Assembly (NCBI GenBank): GCA_023807065.1 | Contig: JAJJLU010003802.1 | Location: 1-30,365 of the forward strand | DNA: 30,365 nt | DNA from: Isotricha intestinalis | Lineage: Eukaryota > Ciliophora > Litostomatea > Vestibuliferida > Isotrichidae | Reading direction: 5' to 3' | Part shown: one piece after another, positions 27,391 through 30,365 of the stretch | Numbering within the stretch: position 1 is the first letter of the stretch | Layout: each line of letters starts with the position of its first letter | Notes under the pieces: model-generated | What the model was told of the DNA's origin: nothing | Databases searched by the model: none | What the model saw: only the letters and a program-made list of their open reading frames with translations | Program-made: the position numbers and the translations under genes

Positions 27391-30013
27391 TTAATGTTTA
27401 TTTGTCAATATTAAAGTTTTACTTGGTTGATATTCTTGATAAGTATTAATTAAAGTTTTTGGAAATTGAAATATTTCTTTTTGAGAAACATTTTTTCCAA
27501 AAGTATTATTTCTCTCAAAAAACTTTAAAATAGCAGTAGATCTTTTTTTGTGAAAATTAGGATTTCCATTAATAAATAAATAACTATGAGGAATATTTGA
27601 TATTTCACTTCTTCTTTCAATTTTTTCTTTTTGAGACGTTTCTTTTTCGTTCTCAATAAAAAAAGATATTTTTTTTAATTTCTTTGAGAGAATTTGAGTT
27701 TGAAATGAAGGTTTATAAGTTAAATTTAATTGTCTTTTTTGAGGATAATCAATTTTTAAATTTTTTTTGTTTATTATTCCATTATTTTTTACCTTTTTAT
27801 TATCTTCTTCAACAGGTTCTAATTCTAATTTAATTAAATTAGGATTATCACATAATTTAGAATAATTAGAATTACTCATTTTAGAATCATTTCCTTTTTC
27901 ATTAGAAATAGTATTAATTGTTAATTTATAATTATTATTATTGTGGTTAATAACATTTGAACTATTTAAATTTGAAATAACATGTGATTTATTATATATT
28001 CCAGAAGAAGAAATTGATTCTCTTTCACATTCTTGAATATGAATTTTAAATGTATTATAATCTGATTTTTCATCATATTTGACTTGATTTTTTAAAACAT
28101 TATTTAAATAATCATCAGATACACTTAAATTTGGAATTTTTTCAAAGTGATTTTTTAACTTTTGATATAGATTAAATAAGTCTTTTTCTTGTTCTAAACT
28201 CCTATTATTACTATTTAATATTTTTTCAACAAAATTCTCTTTATTTTCATTTGAATTAAGAACTGAATCAAAAGTTAATAATTTATTAACATCAATCATT
28301 CCAATAAATTCTTCTTCAAAACTAGTTTTTCTTGTAGAAGTATCTCTAAGAAATTTTAATATTAAAATAGTCATTTGAACAATTTGAAAATATTTTCCTT
28401 TTTCAGAATTCATAATCTCTAAATCAAAACTATTATTTTCTTCTTCATTTTCATATAAAAAATCAATATTATAACCTAAAATAAAAATAGCAATTTTTTC
28501 AATCATTCTTTTATATTCAATATATTCATTCTTTAACTCATTTTTATTATTAGTAAAAATAGGATAAATATCTCTTAAGAAATTAGAAAAAAATTTAAAA
28601 TTTTCCCATTCATATTTTTTTAAAACATTTTTCATAAATTCATACATTTGAATAATAGTTTTCATATCTAATTTTCTAAAATCAGAGATTAAATCAATAA
28701 AGTAAAAGTTATTAGAAAATAATTTTGTATTATTATTAAATAAATCTTGAATTGTTCCTGGAAAAATACAAGCTTTAACACAATCATCTAACCAAATAAA
28801 TAATATTTCTGCTAAAATTAATATATCATTACATGTTTTTAAAGGTTTCCAATTTCCATTATTTGCGTTTTTAATAATTGAATTTATTTGAATATATTGT
28901 GCATCACTTACATCAATACTTCCATTTAATGATTTATATATATTTAAATTTGAAGTTAAATTATTTTTCTTCAATTCCAAAATCCTAGTAAGACATATTG
29001 TTATAACTAAAGGAATATATGAAGTCTCATAATTATTTTGATCATTATATGATTTAGGACATAAATCATTTTGATGTTTAATAAAAGTAAAAACATCTTT
29101 TTTATTCTTAGTGAATACTTCTCTTAATTCCGAAATGACTAAAAGAAATTATATCAAAAAAAAAAATACATTGGAAAAATTTTTTACAATATTCTAACTG
29201 ATCTTTATTTTCAATAGCATCTTTTCTTTCATTTCTCACAATTTGAGCAGCATCATTAGCACAAATATGATATTTGAAAATAAGATAACAAGCAATGACA
29301 ATACCAGTTCTTCCTTTTCCAGCATGACAATGAACTAAAACATTTTTTAATTCTTTTTCAACAGTGAAAATCATTTCTTTAACAATATCAAGCATAAAAT
29401 ATAAAGAATCAGGAACATCCATATCTTTCCATCCATATAATTTAACTTTAATTCCTTCAGTAGAAAACAAAGATGGAGTGTATGAATAACCTGAATTTAT
29501 ATCTAATGTATTTGGACCACAATATGGATGTTCACCTGGTCTTTGAACATTAATTATTAATCCTATATTTTTTTCTTTGAATACTTGAATTAAATTATAT
29601 TTCTTTATTAAAAAATTCGATGGACGCTGACTTGCATATATTGAATTATCTATTATGTTACAATTTAATCCTACGATTGATGTATTTTTATTAAGCCGAT
29701 AATCTTCATTTGGACAATTCTTTCCACCACAAAATAAACAACGAAATTTATCCTTTAATGTATATAATGATTTCTTTTGAGATGAATTTTTTATTGATTC
29801 TTCTTCTTTTTTCTTTAGTCTTCTACGACGACTTTCACTTTTTGATACACTTCTACGATGTGTATTTGATGATGATATTTCATCCTATTTTTAAATATTA
29901 TTTTTTTAAAATTTGAATTTTTTTCTTACTTTTTTCAGTTGACTGTTTGTTCGAGATAATACTGGATTTGATTGAGGAGGATTACAAAGACCTAAACAGC
30001 ATATACAACTCAT
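27391..30013 (-). CDS. PTPDC1: PTPDC1-like dual-specificity phosphatase, three exons
   Basis: Exons 30013-29930, 29884-29170 and 29138-27391 join in frame to 848 codons. Exon 1 gives a Cys-rich start, MSCICCLGLCNPP. Exon 2 holds the PTPDC1 hallmarks in order: FRCLFCGGKNCPNE, YASQRPSNFLIKKY, LIINVQRPGEHPYCG, GWKD (general-acid candidate D182), and the catalytic loop HCHAGKGRTG (C214, R220) followed by IACYLIF. Exon 3 continues the family match (FISELREVF, FIKHQNDLCPK) and then a long Asn/Ser/Lys-rich tail. Cys-based phosphatases of this family hydrolyse phosphoprotein esters; animal PTPDC1 is linked to cilium length and centrosome function. GKGRTG in place of the GLGRTG I recall for animal PTPDC1 makes the loop PTEN-like. 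The tail may be regulatory. The gene converges with VPS13. Confidence 0.9.
29139..29169 (-). other. 31-nt intron 2 of PTPDC1-like gene
   Basis: On the minus strand it begins GTATTTTTT and ends TTCTTTTAG. Without removal the phosphatase frame stops at 29108. With removal it runs straight into the 529-codon downstream frame, and the joint reads FFQ-FISELREVF, matching the family (human FTQFLTPLRNIF). Confidence 0.9.
29885..29929 (-). other. 45-nt intron 1 of PTPDC1-like gene
   Basis: On the minus strand it begins GTAAGAAAAAAA and ends TTTAAAAATAG. It contains in-frame stops. Removal joins a 28-codon ATG exon (30013-29930) in phase 0 to the frame starting DEISSSNTH. Confidence 0.75.
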
Positions 30014-30065
30014 TTTTATTTTTTTTTTTTAAATTGAAAATATATTATATTTATAAAGAAAATAA

Positions 30066-30365
30066 ATGAATGAAGAAATTTCAAATCAAAAGTAAAATTT
30101 TATTTAATTTATAAAAATATTTAGATTAATCATTAAAGCTTATACTTGGTTAAAAGATTCAAATGATTTAATTGATTATGAAAAAGGAAAATTTTCATTG
30201 GAAACCTTTACAATAAACTCATCTCAAATAATATATAGAAATAATGATAAAATACAATTGATTCCGAAAAATAAGGAAATAGATAATATAAAATTAGAAC
30301 AAAAATTATTTGAAATAAAAGCAAAAAATGATAAATTTTATTTTTGTCCAAATATTCAAATAATA
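30066..30365 (+). CDS. start of unidentified gene, runs off right edge
   Basis: Divergent from the phosphatase gene, 52 bases away. ATG 30066 opens MNEEISNQ, then meets an in-frame TAA, but removing a 33-nt GT-AG intron (30092-30124) gives an open frame to the window end (about 89 codons): MNEEISNQK-LIIKAYTWLKDSNDLID, then KGKFSLETFTINSSQ, and so on. The first residues are charged and the rest beta-like. I do not recognise the family. Confidence rests on the same tiny-intron style found in the neighbouring gene and on the clean frame. Confidence 0.6.
30092..30124 (+). other. 33-nt intron in right-edge gene
   Basis: Begins GTAAAATTTT and ends AAATATTTAG. The codon is split after two bases (AA|A). 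Removal opens the frame to the window edge. Confidence 0.6.

Noticed and set aside
1..30365. A reassigned code with TAA/TAG read as Gln
   Set aside because: Intact genes, including a 3142-codon frame, use only CAA for Gln and end in TAA or TGA. TAA/TAG-interrupted frames are confined to regions that also carry frameshifts. Kept only as a question on the pseudogenes.
1..30365. tRNA, rRNA, CRISPR, telomere repeats
   Set aside because: No B-box-like GGTTCRA with a fitting cloverleaf, no rRNA-like GC-richer blocks, no spaced direct repeats and no telomeric arrays were seen by eye; a covariance-model search was not possible.

Overview
The window is a stretch of very AT-rich eukaryotic nuclear DNA. 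Long open frames alternate with A/T-only spacers. Genes are mostly single-exon, sit on both strands, and their proteins are rich in Asn, Lys, Ile and homopolymer runs. The genetic code looks standard: a 3142-codon VPS13 frame contains no TAA, TAG or TGA until its end, glutamine is CAA, and genes end in TAA (once TGA). Introns are few and tiny (31, 31, 33 and 45 nt by my reading), with GT at one end and TAG at the other. This fits a protist. The tandem CPH/HYAKGMC zinc motif and a PTPDC1-type phosphatase would suit a ciliate; a standard-code, AT-rich rumen (litostome) ciliate is one candidate. That assignment is inference and is not proven here.

Left part (1-4.3 kb): a graveyard plus one probable gene. 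It holds a minus-strand Asn-rich fragment at the edge, a decayed gene for a type I membrane protein (about 232-1173), and a decayed copy of the ribosome-recycling ATPase ABCE1/Rli1 (1394-1954). It also holds a Lys/Glu-rich small protein gene (2704-3198, minus) and a stretch that looks like a decayed coiled-coil gene (about 3.4-4.25 kb).

Middle (4.3-17.6 kb): a SAM/beta-grasp protein and an LRR protein in tandem on the minus strand; divergently from them a cyclin, then a CPH/HYAKGMC zinc protein on plus; an orphan basic protein and an Arf-like pseudo-GTPase on minus; and, divergent from the latter, a TPR-SET protein on plus. Next come a dead LINE fragment, an m6A-reader (YTH) gene and an FHA-domain gene whose first exon lies behind a 31-nt intron.

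Right part (17.8-30.4 kb): an intronless 9.4-kb VPS13 gene (bridge-type lipid transfer protein), converging with a three-exon PTPDC1-like phosphatase that I rebuilt from two separate open frames and an N-terminal exon. Divergent from the phosphatase, a further gene starts at 30066 and runs off the window.

The genes do not form one pathway. They are housekeeping and regulatory functions: membrane lipid transfer, small GTPase-like signalling, phosphatase, cyclin, RNA-modification reading and chromatin or protein methylation. The items most worth a second look are the Arf-like protein that has lost every nucleotide-binding motif but keeps an N-myristoylation start, the set of tiny introns, and the pseudogene cluster.
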